Positions 25,594-36,677 of a stretch of DNA of 64,000 nt are shown here, one piece after another. This DNA comes from Akanthomyces muscarius (taxonomy: Eukaryota > Ascomycota > Sordariomycetes > Hypocreales > Cordycipitaceae). The notes under the pieces were generated by a model. The model was not told the origin of the DNA. It did not search any database and worked only from the letters and a program-made list of their open reading frames with translations. How positions within the stretch are numbered: position 1 is the first letter of the stretch; every line of letters starts with the position of its first letter. The stretch covers positions 3,348,001-3,412,000 of the forward strand of contig NC_079241.1 in assembly GCF_028009165.1 (NCBI RefSeq), given 5' to 3'. A program made the translations under genes and the position numbers.

Positions 25594-26471
25594 TTAAGCA
25601 CGGAACTTGTTATACATGCTCTTCGTGCGGGCAGTCTGGCCAGCGGTGAACACGCTACGGCAAGTACCGTAGCTCATGAAGTTGGTGACGGGGTCCTTGC
25701 CGGGCATGCCGGGGCAAGAATCGTCGTTCTGGTTGCAGCTCCAGCTGTTGATCAGAGCGGGAGTGTCATCGACCATGTCGTTGACAGCGTCGCAGCCGCC
25801 CTGGAACGTGTGGAAGAGACCAAGCCAGTGGCCGACCTCGTGGGTGGTGGTCTGGCCGTTGTTGTAGACGTCACTGCGAATGGTGCAGCCGTCGCGGTAG
25901 AACTCGTCTGAGCCTGAGCTGACGTTGGTCGGGTAGTAGCAGTAGCCATTGGCCGACATCTTGGGCAGGAAGTAGAGGTTGAGGGTCTTGTAGTCGCCCT
26001 TGTGAAGCTTCTTCTTCATGACCATCTCGTCCTGGTCGCTGGCCCAGCGAGCGTTGATGTTGTGGTCAATGGCCTTGACGGTGAACTGGAAGCCGCGGCC
26101 TCGGTAGTCACCGTTCATGCCGCTGATGGTGGAGCGAACATCGGCATCCTAAATTAGGACAGGGACAAGTTAGCAAAGTGAACGATGTCCTGTGTGAGGT
26201 TTTGGTATCATCTTACAGAGAGGTAGCCGTCAGCCTTGGAGTTGGAAGTGGCAATGACGTGGATGTACACTGGCACGTTGACGTCGGCAGCGGGCTTCGC
26301 GTTGTTGGGCTTCTTGGCCGCTTCGGCCTCGTGAGCAGCCATTTCTGCGGCGGCAGCACGAAGCTCCTCGCTTGGCTCGATGTTGGCGCACTCATCGTGA
26401 CCTTGAAGAGCAGCACCAAAGACGGCCATAGCCATGGTGGCAGCAACAAAGAGAGACTTCTTGAAAGCCAT
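25594..26471 (-). CDS. Secreted M43 (pappalysin-like) zinc metalloprotease
   Basis: Two minus-strand exons, 26471-26217 and 26148-25594, with a 68-bp intron; 269 aa. A signal peptide (MAFKKSLFVAATMAMAVFGA) is followed by a short charged pro-region (EMAAHEAEAAKKPNN). The catalytic domain carries the extended zinc motif HEVGHWLGLFH with His188, Glu189, His192 and His198, followed by a Met-turn (NFMSYGTC). Six or more cysteines suggest disulfides. This layout matches the fungal cytophagalysin-like M43B family (metzincins), known as secreted virulence-associated or nutritional proteases, for example MEP1 of Coccidioides and homologues in insect pathogens. The protein is complete, with no missing key residue. 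Confidence 0.95.
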
Positions 26472-26575
26472 TTTTAATGAAGCAGAAGAGGGAAGAGATG
26501 TGATGGGTACTGATGGGGTATTGCGAGTGCTTCTGATCCAGCAACTCCGAACCTCTTACAGTGGCCATCATCACG

Positions 26576-26583
26576 CCTTTATA
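26576..26583 (-). promoter_or_regulatory. TATA box of M43 protease gene
   Basis: TATAAAGG on the minus strand, 105 bp before the ATG at 26471. Upstream GATA-type elements (TGATAG near 26613, AGATAA near 26870) are compatible with nitrogen control, not proof of it. Confidence 0.5.
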
Positions 26584-26599
26584 TGTTCCCGCCAAGACA

Positions 26600-29500
26600 A
26601 TCATGTCGCTAACGGTGATAGTTCGCTCTATCAGCGGCCAACAATCATTTCCTGGCTCCGGACCTAATACGGGAGGAGAGTGTGAGGAGTTCATCAGCTA
26701 AAGTAGCGTAGCAACTACCGGCGCTGGCCTGAGCGCAGCTCACCAACATCACCTTCTCAATTCGGGAGGTGAATAGTGTATAACATGGTGGTGATTGCAA
26801 CTTTAATGCCGGGCGCCAGGCGCCTTTCAGACTAGACAGGGCTTGGCGGCGGGGGTGGCTGGCTGGTCAGATAAGCTCATACATAAGCATACCACATGGG
26901 CGCACATGGTTCGCGCCGGGATTATGTGCAGCCATGGCGGGGAGTTAACAGCGAAAGGTGTGCCCGATCTGTTTCTTGTTGCAGAGCTTAAATTGCTGAT
27001 GAAGGATGCCTCCCCTTCGGCCAAGACCAGCTTTGGTGCCGAACCTTCCGTATCTAGCCTAGAAGGCCGAAATGGTTGCGCATGGAAGTGGAAGGAGTCG
27101 CGCATCTTCGCATCCTTCGTTTAATCGTCGAGTCTAGACTTTGTAATTGCCTCCAGTTTCAGGGATGCTGGCTAGCCAGAGTTTATGATTTGTAAGGGAA
27201 TTTTCGGGTCGGTGTACCTGGAATAGGCACTTGACAATGGCAACTGGAAAGCGAACCCCCACTAATCTATTCTTAGTGTGTCTACGTTACCATTGTTGAT
27301 AGAACTACCGTCGGCCAGCCTGGCTTGGTGATATAGTTGACGGTTAGAGCTTGTTTGGAGCATGCCGATCAAAGGATACACCGAAAGGGGGGGGCGCTGT
27401 CGGTACCGTGAGATTAGAATAAGAGCCGCAACAGCATGCGTTGACAAGTAAGTTTGCCATAAATTAAGGAGCAGTGGACCATCGGGCTCTGCGTCATATA
27501 AAGGCGTTTTTGCCTAGTATCGTGCCAACGGGGTGCACGTGCTGGATTTGAACAGTCGTCGAGGCCGGGGCCTGCGCTTTGCTATGCTTGGGCAGCAAAT
27601 GTCGACCAAGCTCACACGACCGTGCAGAATAGTTGGTACTGTGCCGGCTTCGGCTTGCGTATGCGTCTTTCGGAGTAACGAGGAAATCAGGCTACGGGGG
27701 ATAGCTTCGGTAAATGCTACGGCTTAGTCTTGACAAATTCGTATCTTGGTCCCATCTCGCTCGGCTCTAAACGTTTGAGAGTACGGGCCAGCTGAGGACC
27801 CTCGGCGCCAAGTCGGGCAGAGTACTCCGTAGGAACGGGATACTTGAAAAGCTTCTGAAAGACATCGTGTGCAGCTACAATGTGCGACCTGCAAGTCATC
27901 CAAATTGTGCATAAAAAAGGTTGGCGACTGAGGCTTTAGTTTGTGGTAGTTTCGGCCTATATGGGAGGTGCCTTTATCCCAAGTCGCAAGTGGCTTGTTC
28001 TCGCCGTTCGATCGGTGACTAGTGATGCGCTTTATATTATATGTCGCAGAGAACCCTGCATCATCTGTTGTCGGACAAGGTACTTTCTAATACAGCCTCT
28101 TTCAGGGACAACAGCTGATCGCGTTTGGCGCAGGTCCAGCTGGTATACACTGTATTAGTCGTTCTATGTGTAAATGCCGCAGCTTGAAGTATTGATGGCC
28201 TTGAGGGTGCATTTACTGGACTGACTGAAGAGCACTTTTATTCGACGAGAGAGTCCAGTACTAAGCAGTAGAGACCACTTCCATGGATTCCGAAGGGCTA
28301 ACTATGGTTCCGCGTGGATGCAGAACGGAATCTGCGTTGACGAGAAACCTGGGCTGAAAATTTTGTTGATGCTTGGCCAAAGACGATGTGTCGAGAGTTT
28401 GACATTGATTTTTTCTTCGGCCGAAGTCTGGTCCAGGGTATTCGGTGTCTGATAGGACCGAATCGCGGCCTGCAGGTGCAAAAAGTTCCCTAGTACTGGC
28501 GAGTACATTATCATTACTTGCTGGTATTCATCGCGGTTTTCCCCCATCACAATATGCTTGGGTTGCTGAAACTGCGTTATCGCCAACGGTTCACGCGCGA
28601 TGCCCTCAGTTAGACCTGCACTGGATCGACCAGATTGCGCCACGCGATCGTCAAGGCTGAGCCTTCCGATCTACTTTCCTCTTTCGGTTGGGCCAGAGTC
28701 AGCTCAGTTTGACAGCTCAATTATTCGTTGGCCCCCACGGGACAGATATGAGGAATCACCTATCAAGGTCAGCCAATACTCCCAACCCTGCTGCCGGAAG
28801 CCCAGCTGCTGTGGCGACGTATAGCGCCCGGCGCATCATGTACTAGCCCCAGAGGGCTGCCCTGCAAGGCTGCATGAGTCTAACCGTTCGGCGAGACTAG
28901 CTCTCGCGATTGCGTCCCAAAAACAGCCATGCCCGGTTACTCCCGCCTCATTTTCTGCGGTGACGGTCAGAAAAACAGAAATCACAGACGGCAGATGCCG
29001 TCATCTGTTACCATGTGCTGACTTGGAGTGTGCCTGGAAGAACTTTGGAAAGAATAAGAAAAAAGCCCGCCAACTAGCTCTGTCACCGGCACAGCCGATG
29101 GGGCGCTCTGATTGGAGGGATTTGGGTTTCCGCTGCCAGACTAGGGAAGACTGCCCAGATGTGATTTCAAGTTTGCGGAGATGCCCATGTGTGTCGAGAT
29201 TGATTCCAGCGTCTTACACACCAACAACTAAGACACGCAGGCGACAACAGCCCCAATAGAGAGAGTTTTGGTGAGACCAATGTGGTTAGAATTCTCGACA
29301 CTGGGTGAAGAAAATGCCTTGAGACACCGATCTTCTTTCCCCCACCACTGTGCCCGACAGCCACTGTTGTTCTTGCCGCAGCGACACCTGGAGAAGCACT
29401 CGCTGACTGAGGCATGTCTTGAGCAGATGATGCGCAACCCCGAATCAGCATGGCGTCTGTGACGAGAGTCTCGCCGTACCCCGTGGCTCGCGGAGGAAAT

Positions 29501-29660
29501 ATGTGCCACCAGTAGCTTTTAATAGCATTGGGAGCGGCGTTGCCGTGATGGAGGGTCCAGCACAACTCAGGACGTCATCCTACGTCTAGAAGAGCTGTTT
29601 GGAAAGCCCCGCCCGCAATAGACCACAACCATGTATGCAGACTGCACGAAAGTAGTATGT
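26600..29660. other. Gene-poor 3.1 kb stretch
   Basis: Between the M43 protease and the KP4-like gene I find no complete gene. One minus-strand frame at 27899-27717 (60 codons, ending KRLEPSEMGPRYEFVKTKP then stop) has coding-like codon choice and is preceded by a possible splice acceptor, but no exon could be joined upstream. It may be the tail of a decayed gene. The rest has scattered stops in all frames. Confidence 0.4.
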
Positions 29661-29672
29661 CGCATCGTTTAT

Positions 29673-29681
29673 TATATAAAG
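29673..29681 (+). promoter_or_regulatory. TATA box of KP4-like gene
   Basis: TATATAAAG lies about 117 bp before the ATG at 29798, with a pyrimidine-rich leader (29715-29755) in between, as expected for a strongly inducible secreted-protein gene. Confidence 0.6.
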
Positions 29682-29797
29682 TCCTTGCGGCGGCACGAGT
29701 TCTGGTATTCATTTCTCATCATCGCCTTCATCCTCCCCTTCCTTTTTCAAGCACAGTTCAATCACTTACAAACAAATACATTGCCCACCTTTTGAGA

Positions 29798-30598
29798 ATG
29801 GTCTCTTTCAGCACCCTCCTTGCCACCGCCGCCGCAGCTGCCAGTGTCAATGCGCTTGGCATTAACTGTCAGGGCTCCGGTCTCTGCGTCGGCAACAAGG
29901 GCCTGCTGGGCCAAGCGCAAGGCCAGCTGCGCGGGATGGACCAGAACAAGAAGCTCCACGATGGCCAGCACGCTGTCTGCGTGAAATCGTCCGTTTCGAT
30001 CGGCGACCCGTCGCTCTGTGTCTTCTACCAAAACACGGGCCGCGAGTGGACAATTGGCCAGACGGTGCAGTTTGTGCAAAACATTCTTGACCACGGCTGC
30101 GCAGCCTGCGGCTCCGTACCCGTGGACCCCGGCAACAACGTCAAGAACGGACAGCTGACGGCCAACATGGTGACCAACGCTAAGCGCGACGAGACCAGTG
30201 TCAAGCGCGAGGAGGCCTACCCGGGCCCCCGCCGCGGCGTCCGCCCTGAGGTGCTCGCCGCCCGCGCCCTAGGCATCAACTGCCGGGGCAGCTCGACCTG
30301 CAACGTCGGCGGCATCGGCCACTCGCCGGCCGGCACGCTGGAAAAGGTGCGCGACGCCGTGGCTGCCGGTCCCGAGGGCGAGTGGTCCAACGGGCAGCAG
30401 ATTGCGTGCGTGCCGCATGTGACGGGCCGCCTGTGCGCCTTTTACCAGAACATTGGCAGCCGTCGTTTCAACAAGGGTCAGACGCTCAACTACCTGGCCG
30501 GTCTCCAGGGGCACAACTGCCGCGTCTGCGGAAGCATTCCTACTGACGATGGCAATAACGTGGACAACGGGCAACTGACAGTCAACTTTGTGAGCTAA
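29798..30598 (+). CDS. Secreted protein with two tandem KP4 (killer-toxin-like) domains
   Basis: Single exon, 266 aa. A signal peptide (residues 1-19, ending VNA) is followed by two homologous KP4-type domains, about residues 20-125 and 160-266. Each starts ALGINC and contains six cysteines in the same order, a (D/N)GQ-x-(A/I)-x-C block, a C-x-FYQN block and a C-x-x-CGS(V/I)P block, and ends NGQLT-x-N-(M/F)-V. The linker carries dibasic or tribasic sites (AKR, VKR, PRR), candidate Kex2 cleavage points that could release two mature polypeptides. KP4 was described as a virus-encoded Ustilago killer toxin that affects calcium channels; chromosomal homologues occur in many ascomycetes, where roles in antagonism or infection are proposed. 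No target can be read from sequence. The ATG at 29798 is chosen because it opens the signal peptide; the frame is open further upstream without homology. Confidence 0.93.
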   Translation: MVSFSTLLATAAAAASVNALGINCQGSGLCVGNKGLLGQAQGQLRGMDQNKKLHDGQHAVCVKSSVSIGDPSLCVFYQNTGREWTIGQTVQFVQNILDHGCAACGSVPVDPGNNVKNGQLTANMVTNAKRDETSVKREEAYPGPRRGVRPEVLAARALGINCRGSSTCNVGGIGHSPAGTLEKVRDAVAAGPEGEWSNGQQIACVPHVTGRLCAFYQNIGSRRFNKGQTLNYLAGLQGHNCRVCGSIPTDDGNNVDNGQLTVNFVS

Positions 30599-30953
30599 AC
30601 GGCGCAGATGGAGGGTATTTGTTTGTCACCAGGTGTATTTGTGTTGCGCGATGTTTAGCATGGCAATGTATCAAGGGACACTAGAAGAATAGAAGAACCG
30701 TTTTCACGAAACAGAGAGTTCGCTTGCACGGTTCATCGTGAAATATCGGAATAAGGAGACAAGAATGAGCTAATAGGGAATTGAGGAAGTTGAGAATAAG
30801 CTGGGGAAGAAACGTTGACGTGACGTGAAGAAAAAAATGAGGTAAAGGTGATGCCTAAAGTACTTATGGGTGGTGTAAAGATGATGGCTGGATATGCCAC
30901 ATTCCATTGGTTCGATATTAATGTCTGGAATGTCGTGAATCATACAAACTGTA

Positions 30954-30983
30954 CAGATGTTGACCGGAAAAGTCGTGTCTGAC
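30954..30983. repeat. Left terminal inverted repeat of the mariner-type element
   Basis: Starts directly after a TA. It pairs with 32668-32697 in inverted orientation, with mismatches only at positions 5, 7, 8 and 13. Confidence 0.85.
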
Positions 30984-31132
30984 AGGAATTAGGACCCCGG
31001 CAAATTGACCAGGGGGGCCTACCCACCAAATTTTGTACTAGAGAAGCCCCTTTTGTGATTTTCCCCTGTCAACCACCTTCGCCACCACTACCGTCGCCAC
31101 CACTGCCAGCAGCACCTCTATCGACAGCCAAA

Positions 31133-32613
31133 ATGACAAGGCAGACGGACCTAGCTACGAGGGCTCTTGTAGTGACTCTTAAGGCTCCCTGTGGCGGCAA
31201 ATCTACTGCAGAAGTCGCCTTTTTGGCAGGGATTTCAGCCCGGCAGGTGGATCGAATCTACGCCCGAGCAATTGAGCGTGGCTTTGTGTAAGGTGCTGTC
31301 GGCGAAGAGCTTCAGTCACTAGATGATCCTTGGGTTTTTAGAATGATGGTGGAATTATCGCTGCCTCCTCGCTACTCCCTCGTCGGCAGCCCGCAGCTAT
31401 ATAGTAGCTTCTTCGCACGTGATACCTCTGGTTGCCTATAACCTCCTACCAACCAACGTGCCCTGCGGGTGCCCTGACACTTTGATCCTAATATCCGGCC
31501 AATAGTTATCAAAAACCAGCATCTTGAGGACCTTCCTAGGACCGGCCGGCCGTTAAAACAGACCCCAGAAAACAAGGATTTGATCATTAAGAAGATCTAA
31601 CTAGATAGGTTTGGCAGGGAAAAGTCAACTGCTACTATTACGGCTAAACTGACAGCAGAAGGTATCCCAATCTTAGCAGATACAGTACATTATATCCTGA
31701 AGAAGGCCGGCTTCCGCAAGACGAAGCTAACGAGGAAGCCTGGACTGACGAAGCGGATAAGAGATGACCGGCTAAGGTGGTGCCTAGAGCATTAGAATTA
31801 GAGCCTTAAGGACTAGAAGAAGGTTATTTGGTCAGATGAGACCTCTATCGTTCTGCTCTATCGGCGAGGAGGCTACCGGATCTGGCGGAGGTCTTATGAA
31901 GCCTTTGTTCGGAGCTATATCTGGGAGTGTTGGAAGGGGTCTTCTGAATTTATGTTCTGGGGCTGCTTCTTATACGATATGAAGGGTCCTTGTCACTACT
32001 GGGCTCTAGAGAGTGCCTAGGACCGCCGCCTCGCTAAGGCGTATATTAAGAGATTAAATGAGGAATTGGAGCCGGCGGTGAAGGCACAGTGGGAGCTTAA
32101 TATATAGATAGCCCGGCTAGGCCTCCGGCAGAAGCCTGGCCGGCAGCCTTAATAGCTATGGAATAGAAAGCACGGCAGGCTGGCCAGGACCTCTAAAGGA
32201 GGCATTGACTGGTATGTGTATTAGACGAAGGTTCTAGTACCCAAATTGATCCCCTTTGCCCTTATGTGTAACGTAGAGAGGCTAGGAACACTCATATAAG
32301 AAGACAAGGCTCCTACTTATAACCACTATATTTAATAGCATATCTATAGCTAGTACTAGGTCCAGCGCCTCCTGTGGCCTAGTAATAGCCTAGATTTGAA
32401 CCCTATAGAGCCTGCCTGGCTATGGATGAAGAGAAGAACTACTAAAAAAAAGGCGCTCGAAAGAGCCGCCAGGAAGCTATTACAGCCTGGCTGGCTGCTT
32501 GGCAGGAATTGCCTGAGGAGAGGATATAAGCCTGGATAGAGCGCCTGCCACGGCACGTCAAAACCATCATCGAGCTAGAGGGAGGAAACGAGTATAAGGA
32601 GGGTCGGGGGTGA
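31133..32613 (+). pseudogene. Transposase pseudogene (DDE, fungal mariner-like)
   Basis: Begins MTRQTDLATRALVVTLKAPC, then a helix-turn-helix (TAEVAFLAGISARQVDRIY), a second HTH-like region, and catalytic blocks VIWSDETS (first Asp), EDKAP (second Asp) and LDLNPIEPAW (third acidic site). It ends IIELEGGNEYKEG. At least a dozen in-frame stops occur, all TAG or TAA. Where the family has Gln or Trp, the stop fits CAG/CAA to TAG/TAA or TGG to TAG change, the pattern of RIP on both strands. A frameshift lies in the A-run near 32441-32450. The element cannot make transposase; I describe the lesions and do not reconstruct the protein. Confidence 0.88.
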
Positions 32614-32667
32614 CCCTAGCCAAATTTATATGTAACTAGCCCCTTCTAGACTAGCCAATTTACTAGC

Positions 32668-32697
32668 GTCAGACACGACTTTTCAGGTCTTCCTCTG
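32668..32697. repeat. Right terminal inverted repeat of the mariner-type element
   Basis: Inverted copy of 30954-30983, ending immediately before a TA dinucleotide. Confidence 0.85.
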
Positions 32698-32699
32698 TA

Positions 32700-33395
32700 T
32701 TGAAGAATGATCTGTATCTTGTTCCTGGATTCTCCCTCGAACGCCATCAGCTGAGAGCGTTCCTTTCATGTTCCATGTTCGCCATGCCTGTACCTAGGTA
32801 CACCACTTACGCTACCAAATTACAGTGGTCAATGTCAATCTGTCCAGCGAAGCTGCGCAAATTTGCAGCAGGCCTTGCAGCGAGCTACAGCGGGCTCATG
32901 CTCCCTCCGGCGGCTGGATGCCTACCTCAGGTACCTAGGTAGGCAGGTAACTAGGTAGCTCGTTGCAATGTTTACAAAGAGCATTGCAGCCCGGCACTTT
33001 GCTCTGTTCGAAGCGTCGAAATAAACATGACATTCATATCTGCTATTACATGCTTGTGATTTATGCTGCCATTTATAAGCTTGTTCAAATTCTTCCTGCT
33101 TTCATTAGTTAGGAGCCTGGTTAAGTAGCGGTGCGCAGGTAAGGTAACTTGGGTGGATGTACCCCACCAAAAAATCAGGTCCCTGCTTGCCCCTCACGGC
33201 ATAGAAAAAAAATTTCCAGTCGGCCGCCTTGGGCAAACTTTTTTCTTCTTTTTCTCTCGGGAAGAAGCGTCGTATCAATTCAAACAAGTCGAAGAAACGC
33301 GTCTAGTTCTGATTGCATCATCGTCTTCAACCTCGCCAGTTGTTTGTTCCTCTCCGCAATTTTCGTTCACCCTTTCTTTGCCGACAGACCACACA
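32700..33395. other. IMPDH upstream region with CCTAGG palindromes
   Basis: Contains TACCTAGGTA at 32791-32800, a second cluster at 32932-32957 (TACCTAGGTAGG ... ACTAGGTAG), and a pyrimidine-rich leader before the IMP dehydrogenase ATG. The frame open upstream of that ATG from 33153 is probably 5' UTR, since it shows no family homology. Confidence 0.45.
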
Positions 33396-35244
33396 ATGGC
33401 TCAAATCAACGGATCCAAGATCCTTGATCACAAGAGCGCCCTCGAGGTGCTCAAGGAGTACAAGACCCTCGATGGCCTCGATCTTCACGAGCTCATGGAC
33501 ACCGTCAAGCACGGCGGCCTGACCTACAATGACTTCCTCGTCCTCCCGGGCTACATTGGCTTCCCTGCCTCCGAGGTCATCCTTGACTCCCACGTCACCA
33601 AGCGCATCACCCTCAAGACTCCCTTTGTCTCGTCGCCCATGGACACCGTCACCGAGCACGAGATGGCCATCCACATGGCTCTTCAGGGTGGTCTTGGTGT
33701 CATCCACCACAACTGCTCTCCCGACGAGCAGGCTGACATGGTCCGCAAGGTGAAGCGCTATGAAAACGGCTTCATCCTCGACCCCGTCGTCATTACTCGC
33801 AACACCAAAGTTGGCGAGGCCAAGGCCCTCAAGGAGAAATGGGGCTTTGGTGGCTTCCCTGTCACCGGTACGTTTCTTTGTTCTTTGCTTCACGCTCTAG
33901 CCCGCTTCACATGATTACATACCTTTTACATTTAACTTTCGTTCCACCGCATAGACTATTGTCATGGGGACTACCTTTACTCTGACCTTGAACCTCTTTC
34001 CCACACTAGCAATGCATATGCACAAGCATCTTCAGAAGCTAACAAGTCGCAACAGAGGACGGAAAGCTCGGCTCCAGACTTCTCGGTATTGTCACCAACC
34101 GCGACCTGCAGTTTGAGGAGGACGACGACGCCACTGTCAACGATGTCATGGTTACGAACCTTGTCACCGCTCCAGATGGCGTCACCCTCGCCGAAGCGAA
34201 CAAAATTCTCGCCAAGTCCAAGAAGGGCAAGCTTCCCATCGTTGACAAGGACCAAAACCTCGTCTCCATGATTTCTCGCTCCGACTTGACCAAGAATCAG
34301 CATTTTCCCCTTGCCTCCAAGCTTCCCGACAGCAAGCAGCTCCTCTGCGCTGCTGCCATTGGCACTCGTCCCGAGGACAAGACCCGCCTCAAGAAGCTTG
34401 TTGATGCTGGCCTCGATGTCGTTATTCTGGACAGCTCCCAGGGCAACAGCATGTACCAGATTGAGATGATCAAGTGGTGCAAGAACGAGTTCCCCGGCCT
34501 CGATGTCATTGGTGGCAATGTCGTTACCCGTGAGCAGGCTGCTGCTCTTATTGAGGCTGGTGTCGACGGTATCCGTATTGGTATGGGCAGTGGTTCTGCC
34601 TGCATCACCCAGGAGGTTATGGCTGTCGGCCGTCCCCAGGCTGCTGCCGTTTACGCCGTCAGCGCCTTTGCTGCTCGCTTCGGTGTTCCTACCATTGCCG
34701 ATGGTGGTGTTCAGAACGTCGGCCACATCGTCAAGGGTCTTGCCCTTGGTGCTTCCACTGTCATGATGGGTGGTCTCCTCGCTGGTACCACCGAGTCGCC
34801 TGGCACCTCCTTCGTTTCCCGAGAGGGCAAGCTGGTCAAGGCTTATCGTGGCATGGGCTCCATCGATGCCATGCAGGACAAGAAGGCCGGCAGCGGTAGC
34901 AAGGACAGCCAGAAGAGCAACGCCGGTACCGCTCGTTACTTCTCTGAGGGTGACAGCGTTCTTGTTGCTCAGGGTGTCTCTGGTGCTGTCGCTCACCGAG
35001 GGTATGTCTTCCCGTTGCTTCTGACTCAACTTTTACTAACAATCTGTGTAGATCTATCAACAAGTTCATTCCTTACCTCGCTGCTGGTCTCAAGCACTCC
35101 ATGCAGGACTGCGGTATGCGCAGCCTGGAGGAGCTTCACACTTGTGCTACCAACAGCACTCTCCGCTTCGAGATTCGCACCGCCAGTGCTCAGCTCGAGG
35201 GCAACGTTAACATGGAGTCTTACGAGAAGAAGCTCTTTGCTTAA
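33396..35244 (+). CDS. Inosine-5'-monophosphate dehydrogenase
   Basis: Exons 33396-33867, 34056-35001 and 35052-35244, with introns of 188 and 50 bp; 536 aa. It catalyses IMP + NAD+ to XMP, the committed step of GMP synthesis, in the cytosol as a tetramer. Visible are [16 protein letters not shown] at the start of the barrel, two CBS domains inserted between about residues 120 and 240 (PVTEDGKL ... [16 protein letters not shown]), and catalytic Cys340 in [10 protein letters not shown]. The phosphate-binding [18 protein letters not shown], the flap ([10 protein letters not shown] ... [10 protein letters not shown]) and C-terminal [11 protein letters not shown] follow. The last motif and the length match filamentous-fungal IMPDH. 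The start is fixed by ACACAATGG and the family N-terminus. No feature marks it as a resistant cluster-associated paralogue. Confidence 0.98.
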
Positions 35245-35596
35245 TTGGAATGAAACAAAATCTAGATGATGGATGACTGAATGGAGGGAAAGTGACGATT
35301 TTCTTTTGCTTTATTTCTTCGGAGTCAACTTGGGTATTTGAAAAAAGGTACAACTAGACACCTAAAGAGTTTTTCGAATGTGCTACACAGCACCGATATC
35401 CCCCGTACTTGCCAGCGAATAGTACATGCATATATACATATATAATGAAGATGAATTTACGCCGTTATGCTGCTATACGGAAGTGCTGTCCCTTTGCCGG
35501 GTGAGGCTTTGCGTGGAGCTCCGCTGCCCCCTCATAGGATGGGGCTTTTCTGATGATTGAACTTGCCATTCTCTGACATTCGTCTGTCGGCCCAGA

Positions 35597-36603
35597 TCAT
35601 GTGCCTGTTCCAGATCCTGCCGTGTTCTTTGTTCGCTTCTCTTGGTGCTCGCCTCCGTCCGTCTGGTCGGCGCCCTTGTTGGTCCGCCGACACAGGATGA
35701 CGTACTCAGGCTCAATGACCTTGTCCCGGAGCCTCCTGGGCCGCGGCGAGCTCTGGTCCACGTCAAAGCCCAGCTTCTCGTAGAAGCGCCTCGCGTGCGC
35801 GTTGGACACGAAGCACGTCAGCATCGTCTTTTCCAGCGTGGGGATGTTGTCGGCGGCTGTGGTGACGTGGTCCATCAATATCTTGCCCAGGCCAGCCCTG
35901 GTTCCAAAGTCTCAATTCAGTAATTGAGCTCTCATCTTCAAGTTTGCTTACCGTAGAGGAAGATGGTAAAAGGGAGACGAAAAAAGGAAGCGGGAACATG
36001 TCGACATACCTCTCCATCTCGGGCAAGAGGTGAATCTCGTAGCAGTACACTACGGGCTGGCTGTCCTCAAAGGTCGGCATAAAAGACGTAAACGCACGAA
36101 TCTCGCCCTGAGCTTGGTCCGCGCCCCCTGCTCCTCGGCCGTGGTTCGTCGTAGTGACGAGAATGTAGCGAAGGCCCGGCGAGCGCATCTCTGCGCGCTT
36201 CGCCAAAGGGTGCCAGCCGCCTGCCGCGCCGCGGTAGTCGTCCCCGCTGGTCTGTTCCACAATGTCAAAGCACGCCGTTAATTCGCCGTCGTCCATGTCC
36301 TCGGGCGAGCGCAGACTCAGCGTGTAGCTCTCCTGCGTTTGCGGATGAGTCCATGCCGGCCACGACGCATCACTATCAAGCACATGTTTTAGCCGTTGGC
36401 ATTTGACATTGATGGTTTGGACTCGCGCAAACAAACAACAAAAAATTGGTTCAAAAATACCTGGGCTTTATGAACTCGCTTGCGAAATCCTCATTGCTTA
36501 GCTTGTTGGCCGCCGCAACGGCCTTGTCTGCCGCCGCGAGCTGCGCGGCGCGGGTGTCGCGACGCCGTGGCAGGCGACGTTTGGTGCTCGGCGCAGCGCC
36601 CAT
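35597..36603 (-). CDS. NAT4: N-alpha-acetyltransferase NatD (Naa40/Nat4), histone H4/H2A-specific
   Basis: Three minus-strand exons: 36603-36461, 36372-36010 and 35897-35597, with introns of 88 and 112 bp; 268 aa. The basic N-terminus (STKRRLPRRRDTR) joins EFIKP-SDASWPAW through the first intron. The NatD core is clear: YTLSLRSPEDM, RYILV, FEDSQPVVYCYEIHLLPE, acetyl-CoA loop RAGLGKILMDH (residues 169-179), MLTCFVSNAHARRFYEKLGF and DQSSPRPRRLR, the last close to the family SPS motif. Known role: acetylation of the N-terminal Ser of histones H4 and H2A, a chromatin mark that competes with Arg3 methylation. The last 30 residues are hydrophilic and variable. It is head-to-head with the LYR gene, 320 bp between start codons. 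Confidence 0.9.
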
Positions 36604-36663
36604 GCCCCTTTGGCCCAGATACCGGGAAGAAACAAGCAGGTAGAATGCGCCGATATAAAAATA

Positions 36664-36677
36664 GGGGGGGGGGGGGG
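36664..36677 (+). repeat. G14 homopolymer in a divergent promoter
   Basis: A run of 14 G in the 320-bp interval between the Nat4 and LYR-protein start codons. Such tracts can form quadruplex structure or exclude nucleosomes, and they are also prone to assembly error. Confidence 0.6.

Larger units (their letters stand above)
30954..32697 (+). mobile_element. Tc1/mariner-type DNA transposon, full length but inactive
   Basis: A 1,744-bp element bounded by 30-bp terminal inverted repeats (30954-30983 and 32668-32697; 26 of 30 positions match; both begin CAGA and share GAAAAGTCGTGTCTGAC). It is flanked by a TA dinucleotide on each side (30952-30953 and 32698-32699), the usual target duplication of this superfamily. 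Inside is one transposase frame with an N-terminal helix-turn-helix and DDE-type blocks, destroyed by many stops and a frameshift. It is locally AT-richer and TpA-rich relative to neighbours. It sits between the KP4-like gene and IMP dehydrogenase and interrupts no recognisable gene. Confidence 0.9.

Noticed and set aside
33977..35029. 350-codon antisense frame across IMP dehydrogenase
   Set aside because: Spans the intron boundaries of a certain gene; low-complexity Leu/Gly/Asn composition.
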